In this document: positions 43,099 to 51,927 of the stretch, one piece after another
How positions within the stretch are numbered: the first letter of the stretch is position 1
Layout: every line of letters begins with the position of its first letter
Origin: Pseudosporangium ferrugineum
Lineage (GTDB): Bacteria > Actinomycetota > Actinomycetes > Mycobacteriales > Micromonosporaceae
Assembly: GCF_003002065.1 (NCBI RefSeq)
Contig: NZ_PVZG01000024.1
Span: 1-64,000 of the forward strand
DNA length: 64,000 nucleotides
Direction of reading: 5' to 3'
Program-made: the position numbers and the translations under genes
Notes under the pieces: generated by a model
Told to the model about the DNA's origin: nothing
The model's database searches: none
What the model saw: only the letters and a program-made list of their open reading frames with translations

Positions 43099-44123
43099 GC
43101 GAACCTCCCGGGCGCAAAGGCTTCGAGCAGCGGATCGGGCCGGCCGGTGTCGACCAGGCCGGCGATGAGATCGGCGGTGACGGGCGTGAGCAGCACCCCG
43201 TTGCGGTGGTGCCCGGCCGCGACGATGACGTCGTCACGCCACCGGCCGAGCAGCGGTGCGTTGTCCGGGGTGGACGGACGGTGCCGGACGACGGTCTCCG
43301 TGAGCTGGAACTCGGCGAGCTCGGGGACCAGGTCCGTGGCGGCGCGCAGCAACTCGAGGACCGCACCGGCGGTAACCGTGAAGTCGGCGCGCTCCTCCTG
43401 CGTCGCCCCGACGATCAGCTCGCCGTCGGCGCGCGGCACCAGGTAGACGTGCCGGCCGTCGGCGTATCCGACGATGACGTGGCGGAGCAGCCCGGGCTCG
43501 CCGCGCAGGCGTAGCACCAGGCCCTTCACCGGCCGTACGGGAAGACCGGTGAGCGCGGCCGTCCCCGTGCCGGCCGCCACCACGACCGGCCCGGCCGGCA
43601 GCTCGCCGACCCGCCCCGGCACCACCGCGTCGCCGAGCGCCGCCCGCAGCGCCGCGACCACACGTCGCGGATCTACCTGCAGGTCGTCGGGGATGTGCGC
43701 CCCGCCGCGGATCCTCGGGGACAGGGCCGGCTCCAGCGCCCGGACGGCGCTCGGCACCAGCCGCCGCACCTTGAGATCCCTTTCCTCCCGGTACGCCCAC
43801 AGCCGGTGCGCCTCCGCGAGATCGTCACCGGTGAGCGCCACCGCCACCGTCCCCCGCGCGTCCAGGCCGAGGTCGAGCCCGGTCTCCGCGGTCAGCTCGG
43901 CGGCGAACCCGGCCCACCGGGACGCCGACTCGACCAGGAGCGCGGTCAGCGCCTCCTGGCCGAAGGACGTCTCCCCGGCCGGCGCGAGCATGCCGGCGGC
44001 GGCGTACCAGGCCGCGTCGTCGTCGCCTCCGTCGTGGACGGTCACCCGCAGGCCGCGTTGCCGGCAGCGCCATGCGACGGCCAGCCCGACGATCCCGCCG
44101 CCCACCACGGTGACGTGCCTCAC
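43095..44123 (-). CDS. thiO: Glycine oxidase ThiO
   Basis: FAD enzyme oxidising glycine to dehydroglycine for the thiazole. The 342-residue protein opens RHVTVVGGGIVGLAVAWRCR, the FAD Rossmann loop. It has AAGMLAPAGE, and the C-terminal NAPLLGRWRDDVIVAAGHHR with the conserved G-H-x-R-N-G pattern. GTG 44123 overlaps the thiE stop (GTGA) and is preceded by GGAAGG within thiE. Confidence 0.94.
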   Translation of the reverse strand: MRHVTVVGGGIVGLAVAWRCRQRGLRVTVHDGGDDDAAWYAAAGMLAPAGETSFGQEALTALLVESASRWAGFAAELTAETGLDLGLDARGTVAVALTGDDLAEAHRLWAYREERDLKVRRLVPSAVRALEPALSPRIRGGAHIPDDLQVDPRRVVAALRAALGDAVVPGRVGELPAGPVVVAAGTGTAALTGLPVRPVKGLVLRLRGEPGLLRHVIVGYADGRHVYLVPRADGELIVGATQEERADFTVTAGAVLELLRAATDLVPELAEFQLTETVVRHRPSTPDNAPLLGRWRDDVIVAAGHHRNGVLLTPVTADLIAGLVDTGRPDPLLEAFAPGRFA

Positions 44124-44764
44124 GGAAGGACCTTCAGCAGCCGCGCGGTCGCCTCGCCGGGATCCGCGGCGCCCGCGACGGCACCCACCACCGCCACGCC
44201 CGCGGCCCCGGCCCGGACCAGCTCCGCGGCGTTGTCCGCGGTCACCCCGCCGATGGCCACGATCGGCACGCCGGGCACCGCGCGGGCGACCGCCCCGATC
44301 CGCTCCGGCCCCAGCGGCGCCGGCAGGCCCGGCTTCGTGACGGTCGCGAAGGCGGGCCCGACGCCGAGGTACGACGCGCCCGCCGCCACGGCCGCGCGGG
44401 CCGCGTCCGGGTCGCGGCAGGTGGCGCCCAGCACTCCCGCCGGTCCGAGCACCTTGCGGGCGGCGGCCACCGGCAGATCCTCGGCACCGACGTGGGCGCC
44501 CTCGGCGCCGACCGCCAGCGCGACGTGCAACCGGTCGTTGACCAGGCACGTCACCCCGGCCGGCCGGCATCTCGCGACGACCTCGGCGGCCAGCTCGAAC
44601 AGGGCGCGGTCGGTGACGTCGTCCTCGACGCGTACCTGGATCGCGAGCCGGTCCGTCGCGCCGAGCTGCCGGGCGGCGGCCACCGCCGCGGTGACCACGG
44701 CGAGCGGCGCGCGCCCCGGTCGGGCGTCGGTGATGACGTGAAGGCACGGGAAAGCAGGGTCCAC
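44120..44764 (-). CDS. thiE: Thiamine phosphate synthase
   Basis: Joins HMP-PP and thiazole phosphate to thiamine phosphate. The 214-residue barrel has LHVITDARPGRAPLAVV, the pyrophosphate-site CLVNDRLHVAL (about residues 77-87), GAHVGAEDLPV, GVGPAFATVTKPGLPAPLG and VAIGGVTADNAAELVRAG. These match ThiE better than the second copy downstream. It is the first gene after the TPP riboswitch, with GTG 44764 preceded by GGGAGGAG inside the aptamer's 3' edge. Confidence 0.92.
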   Translation of the reverse strand: MDPAFPCLHVITDARPGRAPLAVVTAAVAAARQLGATDRLAIQVRVEDDVTDRALFELAAEVVARCRPAGVTCLVNDRLHVALAVGAEGAHVGAEDLPVAAARKVLGPAGVLGATCRDPDAARAAVAAGASYLGVGPAFATVTKPGLPAPLGPERIGAVARAVPGVPIVAIGGVTADNAAELVRAGAAGVAVVGAVAGAADPGEATARLLKVLP

Positions 44765-44772
44765 AACGCACT

Positions 44773-44866
44773 CCTCCCTGCGCCGGCATGACCCGGATCA
44801 GGTTCGACGGTCGGGGGCTGCGACAGCCCCCCTCTCAGCCCGGTGCTCCGGACTCCCGTGGGGTTG
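44773..44866 (-). ncRNA. TPP riboswitch (THI element)
   Basis: On the minus strand the conserved aptamer blocks appear in order: CACGGGAG, GGGCTGAGAG, a variable GGGGGCTG stem, and ACCTGATCCGGGTCATGCCG followed by GCGCAGGGAG. These are the pyrimidine- and pyrophosphate-sensing helices. The final GGGAGGAG also serves as the thiE Shine-Dalgarno, 7 nt before GTG 44764, so control is probably by blocking translation initiation. It is expected to govern all seven thi genes. Confidence 0.95.
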
Positions 44867-44916
44867 GTTCCGCTGCCGACGGTAACCCAGCCGCGGCCCG
44901 CGCGTAAACCCTTGTC

Positions 44917-46572
44917 CTACCGCACGTCCCAGACCGGCTCGGGGGTCTCCACGACCTCGCCGTCTCCACGGAAGAGCACGAAGCGGTCGAAACCCCGGGT
45001 GAACCAGCGGTCGTGGGTGACCGCGATCACCGTGCCCTCGAAGGCCCGCAGCCCCTCCTCGAGCGACTCGGCGGACGCCAGGTCGAGGTTGTCCGTCGGC
45101 TCGTCGAGCAGCAGCACCGTGGCACCCGACAGCTCCAGCAGCAGCACCAGGAAACGGGCCTGCTGCCCGCCGGAGAGCGTGCCGAACCGCTGGTCGCCCT
45201 GCGCCGCCAGCTCGTAACGGTTGAGCGCCTTCATCGCGCCGGCCCGGTCCATCCCGGACCGGTGATCGTCGCCGCGCCACAGAATCTCGACGAGCGTACG
45301 GTCGAGCAGCTCCGGCCGGTCGTGCGTCTGCGAGAAGTGCCCCGGGCGCACCCGCGCGCCGAGCCGCGCCGTGCCGCTGTGCGCGACGTGGGCGAGGGGC
45401 GCGCCGTCGACCGGCTTGTTGTCGGCGTCGGGCGCGGAGCCGCCGGCCGCGAGCAGCCGCAGGAAATGCGACTTGCCGGTGCCGTTCGCGCCCAGGACCG
45501 CGACCCGGTCGCCGTACCAGATCTCGAGGTCGAACGGGAAGGTCAGGTCCTCCAGCTCCAGCTCCGTGCAGACCACGGCCCGTTTTCCGGTACGGCCACC
45601 GCGCAGGTTCATCCGCAGCGACTGTTCCTTCGGCGGCAGCGGCGGCGGGCCGGCCTCCTCGAACTTGCGCAGCCGCGTCTGGGCGGCCTGGTAGCGCGAC
45701 GCCATCCCGTCGTTGAACGTCGCCTTCTGCTTGAGCGTGAAGACGAGCTCCCGCAGCTTCTCGTGCTCCTCGTCCCACCGTCGCCGCGACTCCAGGAGCC
45801 GCTCGTGCCGGTTGGCGCGGGCCTCGTGCCAGGAGGCGAACCCGCCGGGATGGGTCCACGCGCTGCCGCCCTCGACGGCCACGACCCGGGTCGCCGTCTG
45901 CGCGAGGAGCTCCCGGTCGTGCGACACGTAGAGCACCGACTTCGGCGACTCCCGCAGCCGGGTCTCGAGCCACCGCTTGCCGGGCACGTCGAGGAAGTTG
46001 TCCGGCTCGTCGAGCAGCAGCACCTCGTCGCCGCCACGCAGCAGCAGGTCGAGGGCGAACCGCTTCTGCTGGCCGCCGGAGAGGGTGCGCACCGGGCGGG
46101 TGCGTACCTCGTCCCACGGCTTGCCGAGGATGGCGACGGCGACCGTGTCGAACAGCACCTCGGCGTCGTAGCCGCCGGCCTCGCCCCATCCGGTCAGCGC
46201 GTTGGCGAACCGCAGCTGCGCCTTCTCCGAGCCGGGCGTGGACTGCAGCGCGGCGTCGGCGTCGGCCAGGGCGCTGCCCGCGTCCCGCAGGGCGGGGGCG
46301 ACCAGGGACAGGGCAAGATCGGCGAGGGTACGGTCATCGCCGATCATCCCGATGAACTGGCGCATGACGCCCAGCCCGCCGGAACGCGCGACCGTGCCGA
46401 CCGGGACGGCGAGGTCACCGGCGACCATCCGCAGCAGGGTGGTCTTGCCGGCACCGTTCGGGCCGACGAGCGCCACCTTCGCGCCCTCACCGACCCGGAA
46501 CGAGACGTCGGAGAACAGCTCCCGCCCGTCCGGCAGCACGAATCCGACCCCGGCGACATCCACGTAACCCAC
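44917..46572 (-). CDS. ABC-F family ATP-binding protein
   Basis: A 551-residue protein with two ABC domains and no membrane segment. NBD1 has GPNGAGKTTLLRMVAGDL (about residues 38-55) and LSGGQQKRFALDLLLRGG. The inter-domain linker (about 230-320) is rich in charged residues with HEKLRELVFTLKQKATF. NBD2 has GANGTGKSHFLRLLAAGG, LSGGQQARFLVLLLE and LLLDEPTDNLDLAS. ABC-F proteins act on the ribosome, as translation factors or antibiotic-protection proteins; which applies is unclear. GTG 46572 follows GGGGAGG. Confidence 0.9.
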   Translation of the reverse strand: MGYVDVAGVGFVLPDGRELFSDVSFRVGEGAKVALVGPNGAGKTTLLRMVAGDLAVPVGTVARSGGLGVMRQFIGMIGDDRTLADLALSLVAPALRDAGSALADADAALQSTPGSEKAQLRFANALTGWGEAGGYDAEVLFDTVAVAILGKPWDEVRTRPVRTLSGGQQKRFALDLLLRGGDEVLLLDEPDNFLDVPGKRWLETRLRESPKSVLYVSHDRELLAQTATRVVAVEGGSAWTHPGGFASWHEARANRHERLLESRRRWDEEHEKLRELVFTLKQKATFNDGMASRYQAAQTRLRKFEEAGPPPLPPKEQSLRMNLRGGRTGKRAVVCTELELEDLTFPFDLEIWYGDRVAVLGANGTGKSHFLRLLAAGGSAPDADNKPVDGAPLAHVAHSGTARLGARVRPGHFSQTHDRPELLDRTLVEILWRGDDHRSGMDRAGAMKALNRYELAAQGDQRFGTLSGGQQARFLVLLLELSGATVLLLDEPTDNLDLASAESLEEGLRAFEGTVIAVTHDRWFTRGFDRFVLFRGDGEVVETPEPVWDVR

Positions 46573-46603
46573 GCGGCCATCCTCCCCGAGGAAGCGGCGC
46601 AGG

Positions 46604-47227
46604 TCAGCCGGTTTTTTCCGGACCCCGGGCCACCCGCAGCACGCGGAAGCCGCGCTGGCTCGCCGTCCGCCGCACGTCCCAGCCCAGCGTGGTCAGGCGG
46701 GCGTGCAGCGAATCGCCACCGAGGTTGCGGTTGATCACCAGCCAGGCCACCCCGGTCGGCGCCAGCCGGGCCAGCCAGCGGTCCGTCACGGCGTACAGCT
46801 CGGTCTTGCCGACGTGGGTGGGCGGGTTGCTCCAGATCTGGTCGAAGGTGACCTCCGCCGGCACGTCGTCGGGGGCGCAGACCCGGACCCGGTCGGCCAG
46901 GCCCAGCGTCGCGGCGTTCTCGGCGGTCAGCTCGCGGGCCCGGGAGTTCACGTCGATCGCGTAGACGGTCGCGGCCGGCGCCTCGCTGGCCAGCACGCAG
47001 GCGATCGGGCCGTAGCCACAGCCCACGTCGAGCAGGGTGCCGGTGCTTGACGCGTCCGGCAGGTCCGCCTTGCGGAGCAGGACGGCGGTGCCGGGGTCGA
47101 GCCGCCCGGCCGAGAAGACCCCGCGCGCGACGGCCAGGTCGTACTCCCGCCCCGCCACGGAGAACTCGATCCGGCTGCGGTCACCGGGCGTGGCCGGTTC
47201 GGCACTGAAGTAATGATCGGCGCTCAC
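46604..47227 (-). CDS. Class I SAM methyltransferase, RsmC/small-domain type
   Basis: A 207-residue methyltransferase. It has SAM motif I LLDVGCGYGPIACVLA (about residues 63-78), AIDVNSRARELTAENA and the catalytic WSNPPTHVGKTELY (NPP, as for N2-guanine methylation). It corresponds to the C-terminal half of E. coli RsmC, the form found in Gram-positives, so 16S rRNA G1207 is the likely target. GTG 47227 has GGGAG at 10 nt. The gene lies 31 bp upstream of the ABC-F gene on the same strand. Confidence 0.88.
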   Translation of the reverse strand: MSADHYFSAEPATPGDRSRIEFSVAGREYDLAVARGVFSAGRLDPGTAVLLRKADLPDASSTGTLLDVGCGYGPIACVLASEAPAATVYAIDVNSRARELTAENAATLGLADRVRVCAPDDVPAEVTFDQIWSNPPTHVGKTELYAVTDRWLARLAPTGVAWLVINRNLGGDSLHARLTTLGWDVRRTASQRGFRVLRVARGPEKTG

Positions 47228-47309
47228 CCCGCAAGTCTCCCGCGCGCAACGAGCCCCGCGGCATCGGGGTGCCGCACAACCTGTGCGTTCATCGATCACG
47301 GTGCGCTCC

Positions 47310-47315
47310 TAGCGT
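47310..47315 (+). promoter_or_regulatory. -10 hexamer TAGCGT, leaderless hypothetical gene
   Basis: TAGCGT, 6 nt (ggcggc), then ATG 47322, and no Shine-Dalgarno. Confidence 0.4.
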
Positions 47316-47321
47316 GGCGGC

Positions 47322-48224
47322 ATGCTTCGCGACCCCCGGCCACGCTCCGCCCATCGCGCGAACCCGGGGAGCGGACTCGCGATCCTCAGCAGACCGGCGC
47401 TCACCCGGACGCACGTCCCGGCCCAGCACCGCCGCACCCCCGTACGGCCCCAGGACGAGACCACCCGGCGCCTGCGCCCCAGGACCGCCACCACCTGGGG
47501 GACACCGCGCCGCCCGACCGGCCCGCTGCATCCCCTGGCCCAGCCGCAACAGGCCCTCCAGCTGCTGCTCAGCGGTCTCGGTGCGCTCATCATCACCTCG
47601 ATCGTGGTGCTCACCGGGTTCTTCGTCGTCGCGGAGGAGAGCCGGGGCCCGATCGACGGCACCGCGGCCCGGACGGACCTCTCGGCGCAGTCCATCAGGT
47701 CCCGCGTCGTCGACACCGAACCGCTCACCCGGCGGGAGGTCTTCCCCGGTACGGAGATCCGCCCGGCCGCCGGGGCGGAGCCGTACCGGGTCGCGGTCAC
47801 CCACGTCGACACCGACTGCGCCACCGCGGCCACCGGCGAGCTGGGGGCGGTGCTCGACGAGCACGGGTGCAGCCAGGTCGTCCGCGCCGGGCTGATCGCA
47901 CCGTACGGCGACTACCGGGTCACGGCGGGCGTGTTCAACGTCGCGGATGCGGACGCCGCCGCGGCGGTCAGCGAGGAGACGGGGCTGCTGGTCGAGGCCG
48001 GCCGCGGCAGCTTCGCCGTGCTGAGCACCGGCGGCACGGTGGCGGCGCCGCTCGCCCAGGTCGGCTGGCACACGGCCGGCCACTACGTGCTGTACTGCGC
48101 GATCTCCCGGCCCGACGGCAGCCTGGTCACCGACGACGACCCGTACGCGGAGCAGATCACCGAGGACGTCGTCGAGCACTACCTCACCCAGGACGTCATC
48201 GCCCGGCGCAGCATCAACCCGTAG
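47322..48224 (+). CDS. Hypothetical single-pass membrane protein
   Basis: A 300-residue protein of unknown function. Residues 1-80 are basic and Pro/Arg/Thr-rich, predicted cytoplasmic. One helix (about 88-106, SGLGALIITSIVVLTGFFV) follows. The extracellular part (about 110-300) contains TEIRPAAGAEPYRVAVTHVD, two cysteines about 27 residues apart (DCATAATG and EHGCSQVV), and VGWHTAGHYVLYCAISRPDG. No domain was recognised. It starts without Shine-Dalgarno and converges on truA. Confidence 0.65.
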   Translation: MLRDPRPRSAHRANPGSGLAILSRPALTRTHVPAQHRRTPVRPQDETTRRLRPRTATTWGTPRRPTGPLHPLAQPQQALQLLLSGLGALIITSIVVLTGFFVVAEESRGPIDGTAARTDLSAQSIRSRVVDTEPLTRREVFPGTEIRPAAGAEPYRVAVTHVDTDCATAATGELGAVLDEHGCSQVVRAGLIAPYGDYRVTAGVFNVADADAAAAVSEETGLLVEAGRGSFAVLSTGGTVAAPLAQVGWHTAGHYVLYCAISRPDGSLVTDDDPYAEQITEDVVEHYLTQDVIARRSINP

Positions 48225-48237
48225 CCGCGCCGGCCGG

Positions 48238-49053
48238 TCAGGCGCGGAGCCGGCGGGTGGCTTCGGCCCGGCTGGCGTACTCGGCCTCGTCCGGATAGCC
48301 CACCTCGACCAGCGTCAGCCCGTGCGCCGGTGCCACGGTCACCTCGCTGGACCGCTCCCGCAGCGACAGCAGCTTCGCCGGCCAGCCGGGATCGCGGCGC
48401 CCGTCGCCGACGGTCAGCATCGCCCCGACGAGGCTGCGGACCATCGCCTGGCAGAACGCGTCGGCCTGCACGGTCGCGACCGCGACCCCGTCCGGATCCC
48501 GGCGCCACTCCAGCCGGGTGATCGCGCGCACGGTGGTCGCATGCTCCTTGCGCTTGCAGTACGCGGCGAAGTCGTGCAGCCCCACCAGCCCCGCCGCCGC
48601 CTCGTGGAGCCGGGTCAGGTCCAGCGGCCGCACCCAGCCCAGCGTGTCGTGGCGGCGCAGCGGCTCCGGCCCGTACACCGTGTCGGCGACCCGGTACTCG
48701 TAGCGGCGGAACGTGGCCGAGAACCGCGCGTCGAAGGTGGGCGGCACCGGCCTGACCGCCTTCACCCGGGCGTCCGGGGGCATCAGCGCCGCCAGCCGCC
48801 GCAGCAGCGTGTCCCGCCGCGCCTCCCACTCCGCCGTGGGCAGCTCGATGTGGCACACCTGGCCGCTGGCGTGCACCCCGGCGTCCGTACGCCCCGCCAC
48901 GGTCAGCCCGAGCGGCGCCTCCGGACCGAAGAGCCGGCCGAGCGCCTCGGTGAGCACCCCGGCGACCGTGCGCCGGCCCGGCTGGGCGGCCCACCCCGAG
49001 AAATCCCCGCCGTCGTAGGAGACGTCGAGGCGCAGGCGCGTCGTGTCGGTCAC
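48238..49053 (-). CDS. truA: tRNA pseudouridine(38-40) synthase
   Basis: Isomerises uridines 38-40 in the anticodon arm. The 271-residue enzyme has the catalytic aspartate in VAGRTDAGVHASGQV (about residues 51-65), the opening LRLDVSYDGGDFSGWA and FCQAMVRSLVGAMLTVG. GTG 49053 is preceded by GAAGGAC. It follows rplQ after the strong terminator at 49085-49116, the usual end of the actinobacterial alpha operon. Confidence 0.95.
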   Translation of the reverse strand: MTDTTRLRLDVSYDGGDFSGWAAQPGRRTVAGVLTEALGRLFGPEAPLGLTVAGRTDAGVHASGQVCHIELPTAEWEARRDTLLRRLAALMPPDARVKAVRPVPPTFDARFSATFRRYEYRVADTVYGPEPLRRHDTLGWVRPLDLTRLHEAAAGLVGLHDFAAYCKRKEHATTVRAITRLEWRRDPDGVAVATVQADAFCQAMVRSLVGAMLTVGDGRRDPGWPAKLLSLRERSSEVTVAPAHGLTLVEVGYPDEAEYASRAEATRRLRA

Positions 49054-49084
49054 AACCGTCCTTCATCCGTACGGGAAAGCGAAA

Positions 49085-49116
49085 CGGCCCGGCACCCCAC
49101 GAAGGGTGCCGGGCCG
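49085..49116 (-). terminator. Intrinsic terminator after rplQ
   Basis: A perfect 13-bp stem, cggcccggcaccc with gggtgccgggccg, around a 6-nt loop. On the minus strand it is followed by TTTCGCTTTCCC. It separates the alpha operon from truA and resembles the rpsI terminator, including the tail. Confidence 0.8.
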
Positions 49117-49127
49117 CACGTGCCTGA

Positions 49128-49712
49128 TCAGGCCTTGGTGTCTTCGCCCTCGGCCTGGTCGCCCGGGCCCTCGGCGCCCTTGTCGCCGGACGCGTTCACC
49201 GGCGGCTCCGAGTCCTGGTCGGCCGGAGCCTCGTCCGCCGCGGCGGAGGAACTGGCCGGGGCCTCGTCCTCGCGGGAGAGCGCCTCGACCTTGTCCTGCT
49301 GCGCGGCGGCCTTGCGGGCAGCCTTCTTGGCCGGCGCCGTGGCGGCCGCGACCTGCAGCTCCTCGACCAGCTCGATGATCGCCATGGGAGCGGCGTCACC
49401 CTTGCGCGGGCCGGTCTTGGTGATCCGGGTGTAGCCACCCGGCCGGTTGCCGTAGCGCGGGGCGATCTGCTCGAACAGGGCGTACACGACGTCCTTGTCC
49501 TTGACGACGGTCAGCACCCGGCGGCGGGCGTGCAGGTCACCGCGCTTGGCCTTGGTGATCAGCTGCTCCGCCAGGGGGCGCAGGCGCTTCGCCTTGGTCT
49601 CGGTCGTCTTGATCTTCCCGTGCCGGAAGAGCTCCGTGGCCAGGTTGGCCAGCAGCAGCTTCTCGTGCGCCGGGCTGCCGCCGAGGCGGGGACCCTTGGT
49701 GGGCGTGGGCAT
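49128..49712 (-). CDS. rplQ: 50S ribosomal protein L17 with acidic tail
   Basis: The core (1-120) matches L17: PTPTKGPRLGGSPAHEKLLL, NLATELFRHGKIKTTETKAK and ALFEQIAPRYGNRPGGYTRI. Residues about 120-194 add a lysine/alanine then strongly acidic Glu/Asp/Ala/Pro tail not needed for the fold (bacterial L17 is usually near 120-130). Last gene of the alpha operon, 31 bp after rpoA. Confidence 0.95.
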   Translation of the reverse strand: MPTPTKGPRLGGSPAHEKLLLANLATELFRHGKIKTTETKAKRLRPLAEQLITKAKRGDLHARRRVLTVVKDKDVVYALFEQIAPRYGNRPGGYTRITKTGPRKGDAAPMAIIELVEELQVAAATAPAKKAARKAAAQQDKVEALSREDEAPASSSAAADEAPADQDSEPPVNASGDKGAEGPGDQAEGEDTKA

Positions 49713-49743
49713 TGTTGCTCCTAATTCAGTGGCGCAGCCGAGC

Positions 49744-50766
49744 TCAGAGCTGCTCGGTCTCGCGGTAGTCGTCGGTGTCGTAGTCCACGTCGCCGAACGA
49801 GTCGACCACGTGCGCCGGGTCGAAGGACGGCGCGCTGTCCTTGAGGCCCAGGCCCATTCCGGCGAGCTTCATCTTGACCTCGTCGATCGACTTCTGACCG
49901 AAATTCCTTATATCCAGAAGGTCGGCCTCCGTCCGCCCGATCAGCTCGCCGACGGTGTTGATGCCCTCGCGCTTGAGGCAGTTGTACGACCGGACGGTGA
50001 GGTCCAGCTCCTCGATCGGCAGGGCCAGGTCGGCGGCCAGCTGGGCGTCCTGCGGCGACGGGCCGATGTCGATGCCCTCGGCCGTCTCGTCCAGCTCGCG
50101 GCAGAGGCCGAACAGCTCGACGAGGGTCGAGCCGGCCGACGCCAGCGCGGTACGGGGCGAGATGGACGCCTTCGACTCGACGTCGATGATCAGGCGGTCG
50201 AAGTCGGTGCGCTGCTCGACACGGGTCGCCTCGACGCGGTAGGTCACCTTCATGACCGGCGAGTAGATCGAGTCGACCGGGATCCGGCCGATCTCCGCGC
50301 CGGCGCTCTTGTTCTGCGCCGCCGTGACGTAGCCACGGCCCCGCTCGACGGTGAGCTCCATGTCGAGCCGGCCCTTGCTGTTGAGCGTGGCCAGCTTCAG
50401 GTCGGGGTTGTGCACGGACACGCCGGCCGGGGGCTGGATGTCACCGGCGGTGACGTCGCCCGGGCCCTGCTTGCGCAGGTACATGCTGACCGGCTCGTCG
50501 TGCTCGGAGCTGACGGTGAGCTCCTTGACGTTCATGACGAGCTCGACCACGTCCTCCTTGACACCGGGGATCGTGGTGAACTCGTGCAGCACGCCGTCGA
50601 TCTTGATGCTGGTGACCGCCGCGCCCGGGATGGACGACAGCAGGGTCCGCCGCAGCGAGTTGCCGAGGGTGTAGCCGAAGCCCGGCTCCAGGGGCTCGAT
50701 GGTGAACCGGGAGCGGGTCTCGCTGAGCGACTCTTCCGAGAGGCTCGGACGCTGGCTGATGAGCAC
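49744..50766 (-). CDS. rpoA: DNA-directed RNA polymerase subunit alpha
   Basis: A 340-residue alpha subunit. The N-terminal assembly domain (1-230) has FTIEPLEPGFGYTLGNSLRR and GAAVTSIKIDGVLHEF. The C-terminal DNA/activator-binding domain (about 250-325) has SYNCLKREGINTVGELIGRT and the helix-hairpin-helix DIRNFGQKSIDEVKMKLAGM. GTG 50766 was chosen; the frame upstream to 50847 is not conserved. A GC-rich hairpin lies between rpsD and this gene. Confidence 0.97.
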   Translation of the reverse strand: MLISQRPSLSEESLSETRSRFTIEPLEPGFGYTLGNSLRRTLLSSIPGAAVTSIKIDGVLHEFTTIPGVKEDVVELVMNVKELTVSSEHDEPVSMYLRKQGPGDVTAGDIQPPAGVSVHNPDLKLATLNSKGRLDMELTVERGRGYVTAAQNKSAGAEIGRIPVDSIYSPVMKVTYRVEATRVEQRTDFDRLIIDVESKASISPRTALASAGSTLVELFGLCRELDETAEGIDIGPSPQDAQLAADLALPIEELDLTVRSYNCLKREGINTVGELIGRTEADLLDIRNFGQKSIDEVKMKLAGMGLGLKDSAPSFDPAHVVDSFGDVDYDTDDYRETEQL

Positions 50767-50820
50767 GCGTTTCTTCTTTCTGTCGGGCCACCCGCTATTT
50801 GATGGCCGTCTCTGTGATGC

Positions 50821-50852
50821 GCGGGGCGCCGGCCGGACGGCCGGCACCCCGC
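50821..50852 (-). other. Hairpin between rpsD and rpoA
   Basis: gcggggcgccggcc pairs with ggccggcaccccgc (one wobble) around a 4-nt loop, with no following T-run. It may pause polymerase, process the mRNA or be a weak attenuator within the alpha operon. Confidence 0.45.
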
Positions 50853-50859
50853 GAGAGCG

Positions 50860-51486
50860 CTACTTGGAGTAGAGCTCGACGATCAGCTGCTCCTGGACCT
50901 GGGTGTCGATGACACCGCGGGCCGGGAGCGAGTGGATCAGGATCTTCATGTCGCTCGGGATCGGCTCCAGCCACGCCGGAACCGGACGCGAACCGGCCTG
51001 GGCCTGCGCGACGACGAAGGGGGTCATCTCCTTCGACTTCTCGCGGACCGACACGATGTCGTGGTCCTTCACCCGGTACGACGGGATGTCGACCTTCACG
51101 CCGTTGACCAGGAAGTGGCCGTGCTTGACCAGCTGCCGGGCCATGTCCCGGGACGCGGCGTAGCCGGCCCGGTAGACGACGTTGTCCAGACGCGACTCGA
51201 GGATCTGGAGCAGCACCTCACCGGTCTTGCCGGGCTTGGTGACAGCCTCCTCGTAGTAACCGCGGAACTGCTTCTCGAGCACGCCGTACGTACGACGGGC
51301 CTTCTGCTTCTCGCGGTGCTGGAGCAGGTACTCGGTCTCCTTGGTCCGGCCGCGGCCGTGCTGCCCGGGCGGGAACGGCCGGGACTCGAACGGGCACTTC
51401 GGACCATCGCACTTGCTGCCCTTGAGGAACAGCTTCATCTTCTCGCGGCGGCAGCGCTTGCAGTCCGCACCTGTGTAACGAGCCAT
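50860..51486 (-). CDS. rpsD: 30S ribosomal protein S4, zinc-binding form
   Basis: A primary 16S rRNA binder of 208 residues. The N-terminus carries four cysteines, CKRCRREKMKLFLKGSKC and PKC (C-x2-C-x13-C-x4-C), the zinc (C+) form. The S4 domain includes RLDNVVYRAGYAASRDMARQ and GHFLVNGVKVDIPSYRV. ATG 51486 follows the rpsK stop by 16 bp. In other bacteria S4 feeds back on this operon; no matching site was identified here. Confidence 0.97.
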   Translation of the reverse strand: MARYTGADCKRCRREKMKLFLKGSKCDGPKCPFESRPFPPGQHGRGRTKETEYLLQHREKQKARRTYGVLEKQFRGYYEEAVTKPGKTGEVLLQILESRLDNVVYRAGYAASRDMARQLVKHGHFLVNGVKVDIPSYRVKDHDIVSVREKSKEMTPFVVAQAQAGSRPVPAWLEPIPSDMKILIHSLPARGVIDTQVQEQLIVELYSK

Positions 51487-51502
51487 TGCTTCGATCTCTC
51501 CC

Positions 51503-51910
51503 TTAGACCCGGCGACGCTTCGGCGGACGGCACCCGTTGTGCGGCTGCGGCGTGACGTCGGAGATCTGCCCGACCTCGAGGCCCGCGGCCTGCAGCGAAC
51601 GGATGGCGGTCTCCCGGCCGGAGCCGGGGCCCTTGACGAACACGTCGACCTTGCGCATGCCGTGCTCCATGGCCCGGCGCGCGGCGGCCTCGGCGGCCAG
51701 CTGGGCGGCGAACGGAGTCGACTTGCGGGAGCCCTTGAAGCCCACCTGGCCGGACGAGGCCCAGGAGATGACCGCACCGGTCGGGTCGGTGATCGACACG
51801 ATGGTGTTGTTGAAGGTGCTCTTGATGTGCGCCTGCCCGTGGGCGACGTTCTTGCGTTCCTTGCGCCGGACCTTCTTGACGGGGGCCCCAGCGCGTGCCT
51901 TCGGTGGCAT
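51503..51910 (-). CDS. rpsK: 30S ribosomal protein S11
   Basis: A 135-residue platform protein. It contains KNVAHGQAHIKSTFNNTIVS, TPFAAQLAAEAAARRAMEHG and GLEVGQISDVTPQPHNGCRP, which is almost invariant in the family. The basic start MPPKARAGAPVKKVRRKERK and end PPKRRRV are typical. It lies between rpsM (17 bp) and rpsD (16 bp). Confidence 0.97.
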   Translation of the reverse strand: MPPKARAGAPVKKVRRKERKNVAHGQAHIKSTFNNTIVSITDPTGAVISWASSGQVGFKGSRKSTPFAAQLAAEAAARRAMEHGMRKVDVFVKGPGSGRETAIRSLQAAGLEVGQISDVTPQPHNGCRPPKRRRV

Positions 51911-51927
51911 AAGTCAGTGCGCTCCTA